Positions 63,701 through 64,000 of a DNA stretch of 64,000 nt are shown here, piece after piece. The stretch's first letter is position 1; each line of letters begins with the position of its first letter. The translations under genes were made by a program, and so were the position numbers. The stretch is from the NCBI GenBank assembly GCA_019118245.1, contig DWZJ01000069.1, positions 1 through 64,000 on the forward strand. The letters are read 5' to 3'. The notes under the pieces were generated by a model that did not search any database, was not told the DNA's origin, and saw nothing but the letters and a program-made list of their open reading frames with translations. Origin of the DNA: Candidatus Oscillibacter excrementigallinarum. Lineage in GTDB: Bacteria; Bacillota; Clostridia; Oscillospirales; Oscillospiraceae.

Positions 63701-64000
63701 ATGTCTCCCCTCTTTGATACGCTCCAAGCCCTTCTGCGACAGGACGCCCGCTTTTTCACGGAGGACGGCGTCCTCCTGCGGAACGCCGTCTGCGAGGCGG
63801 CCGAAAAAATGGATCCCGTCCTCCTCCGCCTGCTCCTGAGCCATCCGGACACCCGGGCCCGGTTCTTCACAGAGGCGGCGGGGGTCCTGGTCTTTGACAA
63901 GGCCCAGTTCTGCTGGACCGTCACCAGCCGGGAATTCCTGCCGGACTCCTACACCCGCTTTCAGAACCGGATCGGCCTGGCGGACCGGGCCGGGCACCTG
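63701..64000 (+). CDS. N-terminus of a probable type III restriction-modification Mod (adenine-specific methyltransferase), truncated by window edge
   Basis: MSPLFDTLQALLRQDARFFTEDGVLLRNAVCEAAEKMDPVLLRLLLSHPDTRARFFTEAAGVLVFDKAQFCWTVTSREFLPDSYTRFQNRIGLAD; resembles the N-terminal region of Mod-type methylases (GVLVFDKxKF...FLPDSYTxxKNKIGL). Confidence 0.7.
   Translation, partial: MSPLFDTLQALLRQDARFFTEDGVLLRNAVCEAAEKMDPVLLRLLLSHPDTRARFFTEAAGVLVFDKAQFCWTVTSREFLPDSYTRFQNRIGLADRAGHL

Noticed and set aside
1-64000. tRNA, rRNA or prophage genes
   Set aside because: No recognisable tRNA T-loop/CCA arrangement, rRNA stretch, integrase or phage structural gene was seen; a tRNAscan/Infernal run would be needed to exclude small RNAs fully.

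Overview
This 64 kb window is a high-GC chromosomal segment with Oscillospiraceae-type (Clostridia) gene content. Most of it is core metabolism and housekeeping; it is not a prophage or plasmid. Recognisable blocks are: rsfS / two LCP proteins / nadD-yqeK fusion / yhbY / rdgB / rph; ftsY-smc; a selenium-type cluster (DUF3343-YedE-TusA); proB-proA-proC; a GT4-CsaB fusion and two SLH-domain proteins; serC-serA; a BusR-like regulator with an Opu-type osmolyte ABC transporter; an ECF sigma/anti-sigma pair; adenine deaminase; hsp20 with a CIRCE element; ribD-ribE-ribBA-ribH with an FMN riboswitch; an aconitase-like gene with icd; and a MoxR/VWA pair running into the start of what looks like a type III R-M Mod gene at the right edge. 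The observation I rate highest is a family of intra-operonic repeat elements at four loci (nadD-yqeK|yhbY, proB|proA, serC|serA, acn|icd). They are built from arrays of exactly four 7-bp repeats plus chains of perfect hairpins, and two copies show compensatory stem changes. Other notable items: an in-frame duplication of the SMC C-terminal tail with only synonymous differences; a ~570 bp element with covarying terminal hairpins between rph and ftsY; a possible RNA thermometer in the hsp20 leader; a D-2-hydroxyacid dehydrogenase lacking ~85 internal residues; and several unusual leader palindromes. All calls were made by reading the sequence and the ORF track. No database search or folding program was run. 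No tRNA, rRNA or CRISPR array was recognised.
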